Source of the DNA: a virus
IMG/VR virus record: IMGVR_UViG_3300008120_000095
Coordinates: 1-43,415 of that record
Reading direction: 5' to 3' (one strand)
Length of the DNA: 43,415 nt
The translations under genes and the position numbers were made by a program. Below the pieces are notes generated by a model. That model saw only the letters and a program-made list of their open reading frames with translations. It had not been told where the DNA came from and did not search any database. Every line of letters starts with the position of its first letter. Positions within the stretch are counted from its first letter, which is position 1. Shown here piece by piece: positions 15,934 to 22,926 of the stretch.

Positions 15934-16959
15934 ATGGCACCTCAAAATCTAAATCAAGTATTCATCGCTAACAACGTTGACATGCTTGCTACTACTACCT
16001 TCAGTAACAATGCTGCAGTGACTGCATCAAACGTTAACGTATGGGACGTAGACGCTGGAACTAACTTCTCTGCAACAACTAATATGATGGGCAGAAAGAG
16101 AATTCAAATTACTCAAACAATGCCTAGTGGTAACTGTATTGCTACTCCTATCATTGACACTAAAGACATCAAACGTATCAACTACCGTGAGTGGACTTCT
16201 GTAGTTCCTAACGTACAAGTTCAAACAATCACTTGGTCTGGACTTCCAACTGCTTCTAAGGCTGTGATGATTCGTATTGCACTTCGTACTGCACCTACCG
16301 ATTATAACAGTTTTGCTGCTCCTACTTCTGCTGGTAATGACTTGTCTGGTGGTGGTTACACTTTCCCATTAGTTGGTAACTTTGCTGCAGGTCGTATGAT
16401 CTTCAACATTGAAGTACCTGCTGGAACTTATGCTGATACCACTGCTTTTGGTAACTACATTAGAGCTGCAATTGCTGCTAACCCAACTTTGAATGCAATC
16501 TTTGCTACAAGTGGTACTAGCACATTAGTTCTTACTGCTCGTCACTACGGAGTTGACTTTGATTTGATTGCTCAGTATTCTGATGGATCTACTAACAACT
16601 TTGTTACTAGTGTTGTTGCTACTATGGCTGCTGGTGCTGCTGCTTCTAACTATCTAATAGCTTTAGGTGACGAGAAGAAGCAACGTGCTCGTTATGGTAA
16701 CTTTAACCGTATGTACTTTCCATTTGCATTTCCTGAGTTTGCTCAACCTACATTTAAATATGATGTAATTGAGATTCAGTATGCTCACAGCTGGCCTTCT
16801 AGCACTGGTATTGCTAAAGCTGGTGAATTAAATACTGTTCGTATTTATGCTGGTACTGGATCTACTGCATTATCTTATGCTGGAGCTTCTACTGGTAGTG
16901 AATTAGCATTTGTATTCGGTTACACTGGTGGTACTGATTCTGAGCAATTGTTCTCTTAA
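15934..16959 (+). CDS. Abundant beta-rich structural protein (auxiliary capsid or major tail-type)
   Basis: A 341-residue protein, rich in Ala, Thr, Asn and Gly, predicted mostly beta strand. It has no signal peptide or membrane segment. Like the capsid gene it uses mainly CGT for arginine and is closed by a perfect terminator, both signs of very high expression. The C-terminal part (YDVIEIQYAHSWPSSTG, then LNTVRIYAGTG) suggests a jelly-roll or tube-like domain. In a podovirus it would be a capsid decoration or head-fibre base protein. If the virion were long-tailed it could be the tail-tube protein. I cannot decide from sequence alone. Confidence 0.65.
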   Translation: MAPQNLNQVFIANNVDMLATTTFSNNAAVTASNVNVWDVDAGTNFSATTNMMGRKRIQITQTMPSGNCIATPIIDTKDIKRINYREWTSVVPNVQVQTITWSGLPTASKAVMIRIALRTAPTDYNSFAAPTSAGNDLSGGGYTFPLVGNFAAGRMIFNIEVPAGTYADTTAFGNYIRAAIAANPTLNAIFATSGTSTLVLTARHYGVDFDLIAQYSDGSTNNFVTSVVATMAAGAAASNYLIALGDEKKQRARYGNFNRMYFPFAFPEFAQPTFKYDVIEIQYAHSWPSSTGIAKAGELNTVRIYAGTGSTALSYAGASTGSELAFVFGYTGGTDSEQLFS

Positions 16960-16975
16960 TCTGAAATCTATTTTT

Positions 16976-17006
16976 AAAAGTAGGGGAGTCAAATCCCCTA
17001 CTTTTT
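16976..17006 (+). terminator. Rho-independent terminator after the abundant structural gene
   Basis: AAAAGTAGGGGA (16976-16987) and TCCCCTACTTTT (16994-17005) form a perfect 12-bp stem around the loop GTCAAA, ending in T residues. It starts 17 bases after the stop at 16959. The near-consensus element TATCTTTA (17009-17016) directly downstream may restart transcription for the gene at 17034. Confidence 0.92.
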
Positions 17007-17033
17007 ATTATCTTTACATTCAAATTAACTTCA

Positions 17034-17528
17034 ATGGCTATTACCTCCATTACCAGTGTTACAATCTCTGCTGACTGCAAAACATTAACTGCAGTATTTG
17101 AAGGACAACCTACTCCTGCAAATTTTACTAATGAGATTACTACTACTACTTTTAATTCAACTACTGTTGGTACGTTGACTAATACAAGTGGTACAACATG
17201 GCAATGGGTAGTTACATCTGTACAAGCCAATGAAACCTTTACTGGAGTTATTACAATTGATTCTCTAAACGGATCATCTGTAAGTCTTGAAAAATATTCA
17301 GTAGGAACCTGTGAACTAGATTGTTGTATAGCAAATCTAGTAAATGATGCAATTAATTGCACATGTGATTGTGATCGTTGTGATGAGGATCTGCATAGAG
17401 CAGAAAAAGTTCACTTACTTGCAGAATCTGCTAAGTACAGTGCAATTAACAACAATGTAACTGATGCAATTAATAAATACACCAAAGCCAAAGAATTCTG
17501 TACAGAAGTTTGTGCTTGTGGATGTTAA
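17034..17528 (+). CDS. Cys-rich structural protein
   Basis: A 164-residue protein in two parts. Residues 1-90 are Thr/Ser-rich and beta-like, resembling a small Ig-type or fibre domain. Residues 93-164 hold 11 Cys (93, 97, 98, 109, 111, 113, 116, 156, 160, 162, 164) in two clusters joined by a helix (LHRAEKVHLLAESAKYSAI). The protein ends in C-A-C-G-C. Similar Cys clusters joined by a helix occur in proteins of other Flavobacteriia phages, function unknown to me. The clusters could bind metal or form disulfides. It opens the fibre block after the terminator, so a fibre-attachment or head-decoration role is plausible. Confidence 0.6.
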   Translation: MAITSITSVTISADCKTLTAVFEGQPTPANFTNEITTTTFNSTTVGTLTNTSGTTWQWVVTSVQANETFTGVITIDSLNGSSVSLEKYSVGTCELDCCIANLVNDAINCTCDCDRCDEDLHRAEKVHLLAESAKYSAINNNVTDAINKYTKAKEFCTEVCACGC

Positions 17529-17537
17529 ACAGGGAAT

Positions 17538-17972
17538 ATGGGGTACGTTCCAAATAGAATAAATAATGTAACGTTCGACCAAATGTTGAGCACTTTAGGG
17601 CTATGTCTTGCTACTAAAGGTACTGGCTTCTACAAAAAGATTGTAGGAGGTATGAAATGCTCAACCTTAGAACTTAAAAAACTAGAATTAGTTCTTTATC
17701 TTCTAAACAGAAAAGATGCAACGTCATCTTTAGACTGTGTATTTAATGGAGCTGATATGCCAGGAGTATCTTACACAGGTAGTGTAACTCCATCAGGTAC
17801 AACTCCATACATTCAAACATTCGTAAATTACTTTACACTTAATTTTTGTAAAGATTGTATTACCTCAAGTTCGACTGCAACAACACCTGTAGTAGACACT
17901 ACACCGTATTTATTGCTAGAAGATTTGAGCTTTATTTACCTAGAAGACTCTTCAAAAATAAAATTAGAATAA
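17538..17972 (+). CDS. Hypothetical protein of the fibre block
   Basis: A 144-residue protein. The first ~60 residues are helical with Cys (TFDQMLSTLGLCLATKGT, then KCSTLELKKLELVLYLL). The second half is Thr/Ser-rich, with FNGADMPGVSYTGSV and a Cys pair (FCKDC). The last 25 residues form a repeat-like hydrophobic end: YLLLEDLSFIYLEDSSKIKLE shows two LED units. This terminal pattern also appears at the end of other phage fibre-block proteins. It lies one base from the fibre gene. Function is not recognised; a chaperone or attachment subunit for the fibre is possible. Confidence 0.55.
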   Translation: MGYVPNRINNVTFDQMLSTLGLCLATKGTGFYKKIVGGMKCSTLELKKLELVLYLLNRKDATSSLDCVFNGADMPGVSYTGSVTPSGTTPYIQTFVNYFTLNFCKDCITSSSTATTPVVDTTPYLLLEDLSFIYLEDSSKIKLE

Positions 17973-17973
17973 C

Positions 17974-19251
17974 ATGTCATTACCTATAAGTTCTCTTACA
18001 TTAATTGCTAAAACAAGCATAGGAGCTACTCACTATCTTCCTTTAGCAGACGGAACAGCAGCTAACTATAAGCTGTTAATTCAAGATTTATTTCCAAATT
18101 TTAATACAATAGGGACAAGTAGTGAACTGCTATATGTAAATATAACAAATAAGAATACTTTAAATTTCAAAGGAATTAAGTCTTTCGATAATTTGTTATC
18201 AGTTAGTACTGTAAGTAACAATATTGTTTTACAAGTAAATCCTGCTAATATTGATTTATCTCTTTGTGATAATACTACATCAGGATTTATTACAGGTCCT
18301 GTAAGCTTAACCAGTGGAATCTCAGGAACACTACCTGTTGCTAACGGTGGCACTGGCCTAACTACTTTAACAGCTAATAGCCTATTTGTAGGTAATGGAA
18401 CATCAGCTTTAACGGCATTAGGAGCTGCAACTAACGGTCAAATTCCAATCGGACGTACAGGTTTATCTCCAGTATTAGCTAATATTACTGCAGGAACTAA
18501 CGTAACTGTAACCAATGGTTCAGGATCTATTTCAATTGCTGCAAGTTTGACAACGTTAACTGCTAACTTAAACGGAGCTGGTTACAACATCTACGGTTTA
18601 GGATGGCTAAGTGGTGATGCTCAAAATGAAGGTATTGCAATTAACTCTGCAGGTAGAGTATTTATAGGTTCTTCGACACCAACTGCTTTTTATAATGCAG
18701 ATCTTAATGTAAATAATAGTATTGCTCTTAATGGAAGTACTATTCAATATATTTCAATGGGATCAGTAACTACTCCAAACTGGTTAATTATTGAAGGAGC
18801 AGATGCACTAGGATTAAATACTGCTGGAGGTAATGTAGCAATTAATGCAGGGGATGCTACTGGAACTGGTTCAGGAGGAACTACATATATTGCTGGAGGA
18901 GCTAGTACTGCATCTACAGGATTTGGTGGAGGAGTTACATTGAATGGAGGAGGAAGCTTAAATGGAAATGCAGGTACAATTAATATAAATGCTGGGCAAG
19001 CTACTGGAACAGGTGCTGGTGGTAGCATTGTATTAAAACCCGGAACCAGCACATCAGGAACTGGAGGAATTGTTAGCCAAGAAGCAAGTTCAAATACAAG
19101 AGCATTCACTAACTTTGTAGGATTCTCTGGAGCAGCATCAGCTAACTCTATTTCTAGTTCAACAGCTTCTGCAAGTGCTAAATTTGGAGCAATAAAAATA
19201 CAAATTAACGGTGTAGACAAGTGGATCAGAGTGTATGATACTGCTGAATAA
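17974..19251 (+). CDS. Fibre protein with LPVANGGTG trunk and Gly-rich repeats
   Basis: A 425-residue fibre. The N-terminal ~80 residues (SLPISSLTLIAKTSIGATHYLP, split by the usual linker) probably form the virion attachment part. Residues ~118-190 carry the well-known fibre block GTLPVANGGTGLTTLTANSL, followed by GQIPIGRTG and ITAGTNVTVTNGSGSISI. Residues ~285-365 are imperfect Gly-rich repeats: NINAGQATGTGAGG parallels INAGDATGTGSGG. The C-terminus KIQINGVDKWIRVYDTAE is a compact end domain. Its location among head genes, away from the fibre at the left edge, suggests a head fibre or a second host-binding appendage. Confidence 0.78.
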   Translation: MSLPISSLTLIAKTSIGATHYLPLADGTAANYKLLIQDLFPNFNTIGTSSELLYVNITNKNTLNFKGIKSFDNLLSVSTVSNNIVLQVNPANIDLSLCDNTTSGFITGPVSLTSGISGTLPVANGGTGLTTLTANSLFVGNGTSALTALGAATNGQIPIGRTGLSPVLANITAGTNVTVTNGSGSISIAASLTTLTANLNGAGYNIYGLGWLSGDAQNEGIAINSAGRVFIGSSTPTAFYNADLNVNNSIALNGSTIQYISMGSVTTPNWLIIEGADALGLNTAGGNVAINAGDATGTGSGGTTYIAGGASTASTGFGGGVTLNGGGSLNGNAGTININAGQATGTGAGGSIVLKPGTSTSGTGGIVSQEASSNTRAFTNFVGFSGAASANSISSSTASASAKFGAIKIQINGVDKWIRVYDTAE

Positions 19252-19283
19252 TAAATAAGTAAAAACCAAACAAACAAATAGTT

Positions 19284-19718
19284 ATGAACGTGATTAAACA
19301 AGAAGAGGGGTACGGTGTGAACATCACTGCTACTCGTCGTGAGTTTCTAGAAATCTACAAAGTATTACATGAAACTCGTGGAGAAAAAGGAGTTAAGTAT
19401 GCAATGATCGTCTTAAAGAATTGTGACGTCATTAAAAAGGAACTTGACTTTTTAGAAGAGAAAGCTGCTCCTACTGAAGCATTTATTGAGTTGTCAAGAA
19501 AAGCTCAAGAATTAATGCAGGCTGAAAACGAAGAAGGTTTAAAAGCAATGGAGGCAGAACACATGGATGAAATTAATGCTCGTAAGCAGCAGATTGCAGA
19601 AGTGAACGTTGAACTTGACAAAGAGGTAACTCTAGAGCTCAAGATGATTAATGAGAAACTTCTCCCTGAAAGCTTATCAGCAGATCAGATAGAAACTTTA
19701 ATTAAAATAATTAACTAA
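19284..19718 (+). CDS. Helical coiled-coil hypothetical protein
   Basis: A 144-residue protein. After a short strand region (YGVNITATRREFLEIYKVLH) it is almost entirely charged helix with coiled-coil periodicity (about 55-125, FLEEKAAPTEAFIELSRK, then MEAEHMDEINARKQQIAEVN). The first half has a pattern reminiscent of the small phage family DUF1617 (a short motif, then FLxxYxxLxE and a long helix), but I cannot confirm it. Two bases separate it from the next gene. It may be an assembly helper for the fibre or a small virion component. Confidence 0.55.
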   Translation: MNVIKQEEGYGVNITATRREFLEIYKVLHETRGEKGVKYAMIVLKNCDVIKKELDFLEEKAAPTEAFIELSRKAQELMQAENEEGLKAMEAEHMDEINARKQQIAEVNVELDKEVTLELKMINEKLLPESLSADQIETLIKIIN

Positions 19719-19719
19719 C

Positions 19720-20022
19720 ATGAGCTACAATAGTGGTGTCGAAGTATTGTTAAACGATGGTTTAAACAATCAAACTAAAAAAGCAGGCTACCTTAACATT
19801 AACGATAACGGTGCTGAAGTACTAGAAGTTGCTGTAAACAGTATATCATTCTCTAATGTTGGAACCACTGCTATTACATTAACTGTTAATGGTGGTACAT
19901 ATGAATTGCCAGCAGGTTCTTCAGTATCATTTGATGCAGGAGGTGCTGAAAACAGATTTCCGTCAGGGACTTTTGAATATGACACTACTGGTGGAATTTT
20001 GTTAATTGCTTATACTTGGTAA
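19720..20022 (+). CDS. Small beta-rich virion protein
   Basis: A 100-residue protein predicted to be all beta: VNSISFSNVGTTAITLTVNG, then YELPAGSSVSFDAGG, then GTFEYDTTGGILLIAYTW. The I-x-F-x-N-x-G-T-T-x-x-x-L-x-V-N-G and L-P-A-G-x-S-V-S-F-D-A-G pattern is like small jelly-roll proteins found near capsid genes in other Flavobacteriia phages. It probably decorates the virion. It overlaps nothing and is followed by its neighbour after one base. Confidence 0.6.
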   Translation: MSYNSGVEVLLNDGLNNQTKKAGYLNINDNGAEVLEVAVNSISFSNVGTTAITLTVNGGTYELPAGSSVSFDAGGAENRFPSGTFEYDTTGGILLIAYTW

Positions 20023-20023
20023 T

Positions 20024-20524
20024 ATGGGAACAATAATTTCATCCTCTCCAGTAACTAAAATTAAAAGTTATGCTCAGACATCTGGGTTTTCAGCTATTAC
20101 AGGAGTAACTACTAATGAAATAACTGGTAGCATATTAATTGATCCAGGCACAGTAGGAGCAGGTGCAATAGAAATAACTGCTAGAGCCATTAAAACCGGA
20201 ACTAGTGGAACTTTGACTGTACGTATATATGCAAATACTACCAATAGTTTAAGTGGTGCCATTTTGTTGGGAAGTAGTCCTGCAGCTGCCGCATCTAATT
20301 TGTATGTACAATTATCAAGAACTGCATTTGTAGATAAAACTTTAGGTACAAAGCTTCTTCAAGCTGGTGGGCAGGTGTACAACGATGATACTGCTTTTAA
20401 TGGTGCACCTACAAATGCAGCTATAGATTGGGGACAAGGTCAGTATATTATCTTAGCAGTTCAAAATGGAAGTGCAACGGATTCAACTGAAGGTGCAGGT
20501 TTAATTTTTAAAATTTATAACTAA
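20024..20524 (+). CDS. Beta-rich structural protein
   Basis: A 166-residue protein predicted to be beta-rich: AIEITARAIKTGTSGTLTVR, then IYANTTNSLSGAILLG, ending in QYIILAVQNGSATD and GLIFKIYN. I take the ATG at 20024, one base after the previous stop, rather than the in-frame TTG at 20006, which would overlap the neighbour. The arrangement resembles a single jelly-roll fold of the kind used for receptor-binding or capsid decoration. No specific family is recognised. It closes the fibre block before the metallophosphoesterase. Confidence 0.6.
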   Translation: MGTIISSSPVTKIKSYAQTSGFSAITGVTTNEITGSILIDPGTVGAGAIEITARAIKTGTSGTLTVRIYANTTNSLSGAILLGSSPAAAASNLYVQLSRTAFVDKTLGTKLLQAGGQVYNDDTAFNGAPTNAAIDWGQGQYIILAVQNGSATDSTEGAGLIFKIYN

Positions 20525-20531
20525 TTAGTTA

Positions 20532-21692
20532 ATGACTCTACTAGAGCTAACCCAGACATTAACGGCCAGACCATGGTTCTTAAAGAAAGGGCCTGGTTTA
20601 GTAGCTAGAAAATTTAAGGTTAGTTTGCAAGATGCTGCTGCAGCATTAAAGATTGCAAGAGCAAAACAAAGAGAGATTAACAGAAAAGTCGTAAAAGTTG
20701 AGACACTTACTAACGATTCTGATAATGTTATCACAGAGTTTGAACAGTATTTAGATAAAAACGGAATTGATCACTCAATGGTCAATTCCGTTAAATACTG
20801 GCAAAACATGAAAGGAGAACAACGGTTCTCTGTAGTTACCAAAAATGAAAGAACGGCAGAAGAAATTCAAAAAGATATTGAAGAATTTGCAGCCAGCTAC
20901 AGCCCTAGAACTAGAGTGATTACTAAGGGTAGAGGAGTTGACTACAAAACAAAGTCTACTTTAGAAATTTCTCTTCCTGACATTCACTATGGAAAGTTAA
21001 CAGATATTACCCTAGAAGAGATGGAGAAACAATTCCTTGATACAATCGAGGATTTGGTTAACAAAGGAAGAGGGTTAAATATCGAAAAGATTCTTCTCCC
21101 AATCGGAAACGACGGGATGAATACAGACGGCATGAGAATGGCTACAACAAAGGGTACTCCTCAGCATGATGTAATCGGATGGAAAGAATCATTTAAAGGA
21201 TACTGGACTCTGATAGTTAGAGCAGTAGATTTCTTGAAAGATGTGGCTCCAGTTGATATCATTGTTGTATCGGGGAACCATGATTACGAGAGAATGTTTT
21301 ATGCTGGGGACGTTCTAGCAGGGTGGTATCGAAACGACCCAAACGTCACTGTAGATAACTCTACAATGCCTAGAAAGTATTACAAGTATGGGAAAAACAT
21401 GATAATGTTTACCCACGGAGATAATGAAAAACCTGCTGATATGCCACTAATAATGGCTACTGAGCAACCGGAAATGTTTGCAACAACTGAGTTTAGAGAA
21501 GCTCATTGTGGGCATTACCACAAAGAACAGGTAAATGAATACCGAGGTGTTAAGGTAAGATTTCTCCCTTCAATATGTGCATTAGATGAATGGCATAAAA
21601 AGATGGGGTACGGATCACTCAGAGCAGCTCAGGCATTCATTTGGAATCACGACGAAGGACTTGAAGGATACTTACAAAGCAATGTTAGATAA
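20532..21692 (+). CDS. Calcineurin-like metallophosphoesterase
   Basis: A 386-residue protein with the full metallophosphoesterase motif set: D150-I-H152 (PDIHYGK), G192-N-D194, G248-N-H-D251 (VSGNHDYER), H295 (FTHGDNE) and G327-H-Y-H330 (CGHYHKE). These bind two metal ions in Mre11/SbcD-type nucleases and related phosphodiesterases. Residues 30-50 form a helical segment with AAAALKIARAKQREIN that may bind DNA. No SbcC-like partner is encoded nearby. The gene lies among virion genes, so it could process DNA ends during packaging or ejection, or act on a host nucleotide signal. The substrate is not predictable from sequence. Confidence 0.88.
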   Translation: MTLLELTQTLTARPWFLKKGPGLVARKFKVSLQDAAAALKIARAKQREINRKVVKVETLTNDSDNVITEFEQYLDKNGIDHSMVNSVKYWQNMKGEQRFSVVTKNERTAEEIQKDIEEFAASYSPRTRVITKGRGVDYKTKSTLEISLPDIHYGKLTDITLEEMEKQFLDTIEDLVNKGRGLNIEKILLPIGNDGMNTDGMRMATTKGTPQHDVIGWKESFKGYWTLIVRAVDFLKDVAPVDIIVVSGNHDYERMFYAGDVLAGWYRNDPNVTVDNSTMPRKYYKYGKNMIMFTHGDNEKPADMPLIMATEQPEMFATTEFREAHCGHYHKEQVNEYRGVKVRFLPSICALDEWHKKMGYGSLRAAQAFIWNHDEGLEGYLQSNVR

Positions 21693-21703
21693 ACTACAGA
21701 AAG

Positions 21704-22402
21704 ATGACTTTAGATGAAATTTCATTTAACCTCTTAAATCTATTTAGAGGTGGACGAAGCTCACAGGATGAGGTAATATCCTTGAGCCAAATCAAATTTA
21801 ATGTTAAGCACTATCGTGCTGTATTTATACGTAGGGACTATGCAAGAAATGGCTTAGTAACTCGTCACTTAGAACAAGACTTAAAGTGTGTACAATTAGA
21901 GAAAGTAGATCTTTCTAAATGCTGCAATATTAATTTAAGTTGTCCGGCATATCGTAGTGTAAAGAAAATTCCAAGAACAGTCAGATTTAACTTTGAAGAA
22001 GCTATTACTTATGTAGGAGATGTAACAGGATTAGGACGTATACAAATGATTAAGCCTTATGAGGCTAATTACATCTCAGCTGAAAAGTTTACTAAAAGCA
22101 ATCCAAAAGCATTTATGATTGAAGACTATTTATATGTCCTCAACCCAAAAGGTGCTGATTATGTCAATGTACGTGGAATATTCGAAGACCCAGAAGAGGT
22201 TGCAGAATTCATCGATTGTGCAGGACAGCCTTGCTATTCAGGTTCAGATATCTTCCCAATGCCTATGGATATGGTTCAAGGTATTACTCAAGGAATGATG
22301 CAAGGAGAATTAAGATTATTAGCTGGAACCTTTACAGATACTGTTCTTGACCGTAGCCAAGATTTATCTCCAGGAACTCCACAACAATCTTCAAAAGAAT
22401 AA
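21704..22402 (+). CDS. Putative connector/ring structural protein
   Basis: A 232-residue protein of a family that I recall as a conserved structural protein of Bacteroidota phages. The N-terminus (MTLDEISFNLLNLFRGGRSS, then DEVISLSQIKFNVKHYRAVF) is helical. A Cys-containing turn (LSKCCNINLSCPAYRSVKKIP) follows, then a beta region with YVGDVTGLGRIQMI and YLYVLNPKGADYVNVRGIFEDP. The end is a helix FPMPMDMVQGITQGMMQGEL. This strand-helix arrangement (beta region, G-x-F-E-D-P, terminal helix) is seen in neck proteins. The tail of the protein is Ser/Pro/Gln-rich. The assignment to the neck is inferred from these features and from the location before the ring protein at 24626. Confidence 0.6.
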   Translation: MTLDEISFNLLNLFRGGRSSQDEVISLSQIKFNVKHYRAVFIRRDYARNGLVTRHLEQDLKCVQLEKVDLSKCCNINLSCPAYRSVKKIPRTVRFNFEEAITYVGDVTGLGRIQMIKPYEANYISAEKFTKSNPKAFMIEDYLYVLNPKGADYVNVRGIFEDPEEVAEFIDCAGQPCYSGSDIFPMPMDMVQGITQGMMQGELRLLAGTFTDTVLDRSQDLSPGTPQQSSKE

Positions 22403-22413
22403 CAATTTTTAAT

Positions 22414-22421
22414 TAACTTTG
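22414..22421 (+). promoter_or_regulatory. Promoter element before the DUF6321-like gene, predicted leaderless
   Basis: TAACTTTG at 22414-22421 matches TAnnTTTG and ends five bases before the ATG at 22427, the same spacing as at 6824 and 11238. No convincing TTTG is found at the -33 distance. The in-frame GTG at 22421 overlaps the element and is therefore rejected as the start. Confidence 0.5.
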
Positions 22422-22426
22422 TGACT

Positions 22427-22687
22427 ATGGCAGCTTGGCAAAATAAAGCAGGTAAAAACCCAAAAGGTGGGCTTAACGAAAAAGGCAGAAAGTCTTACGA
22501 AAGTCAGAACCCTGGGTCAGACTTAAAGGCTCCTCAGCCTAAAGGTGGTAAAAGAAGAAATTCATTCTGTTCTAGAATGTGTGGGATGAAGGCCAAACTT
22601 ACAAGTTCAAAGACTGCTAACGATCCTCAATCAAGAATTAACAAATCACTTAGAATCTGGAACTGTGGAAGTTGCAGCAACTGGTAA
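22427..22687 (+). CDS. DUF6321-like small basic protein
   Basis: An 86-residue, very basic protein. It reads MAAWQNKAGKNPKGGLNEKG, then a Lys/Gly-rich linker with LKAPQPKGGKRRNSFCSRMCGMKAKLTSS (in two blocks), then NDPQSRINKSLRIWNC and a final CSNW. The FCxRMxGMKxKLTSxKTAxDPxSRINKSLRxW signature is, from memory, that of DUF6321, widespread in cyanophages, pelagiphages and other aquatic viruses. It has Cys residues but no clear zinc site. Positive charge suggests contact with nucleic acid, perhaps as a virion protein. The ATG was chosen because the promoter element overlaps the upstream GTG. Confidence 0.7.
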   Translation: MAAWQNKAGKNPKGGLNEKGRKSYESQNPGSDLKAPQPKGGKRRNSFCSRMCGMKAKLTSSKTANDPQSRINKSLRIWNCGSCSNW

Positions 22688-22698
22688 TACTTAATAAA

Positions 22699-22926
22699 AT
22701 GGCTTTTAACATTGACACAAACAAGATAACAACATACGGAGAATGGGCAGGATTAAATGTAGCATGGGCTACAATATCTTATGCAATGTTCACAAACAGT
22801 ATAACTTGGATCATTGGAATTATAGGGGGTATAACCCTAATTTGGTTCAATGTTGAAAGAGCACTTAAAGCACGTCAAGAAAGACAAATGCTAAATAAAC
22901 CAAAAGAAGATGAGCAAGCTAATTAA
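22699..22926 (+). CDS. Small membrane protein
   Basis: A 75-residue protein with a hydrophobic stretch at about residues 16-54 (WAGLNVAWATISYAMFTNSI, then ITWIIGIIGGITLIWFNVER), enough for one or two membrane helices. A basic helical tail (ALKARQERQMLNKPKEDE) follows. I chose the ATG at 22699, since the in-frame TTG at 22672 lies inside the preceding gene. It overlaps the next gene by 17 bases. It lies far from the lysis cassette, so a role in ejection or a second holin are both only possibilities. Confidence 0.6.
   Translation: MAFNIDTNKITTYGEWAGLNVAWATISYAMFTNSITWIIGIIGGITLIWFNVERALKARQERQMLNKPKEDEQAN

Noticed and set aside
18744-19301. 185-codon reading frame on the minus strand
   Set aside because: It lies antisense to the Gly/Ala-rich repeats of the fibre gene; its Pro/Ala/Val-rich translation is what the complement of such repeats gives, and no promoter or neighbour supports it.
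22672-22698. Upstream TTG start for the small membrane protein
   Set aside because: It lies within the preceding gene; the ATG at 22699 is in frame and sits in the gap.
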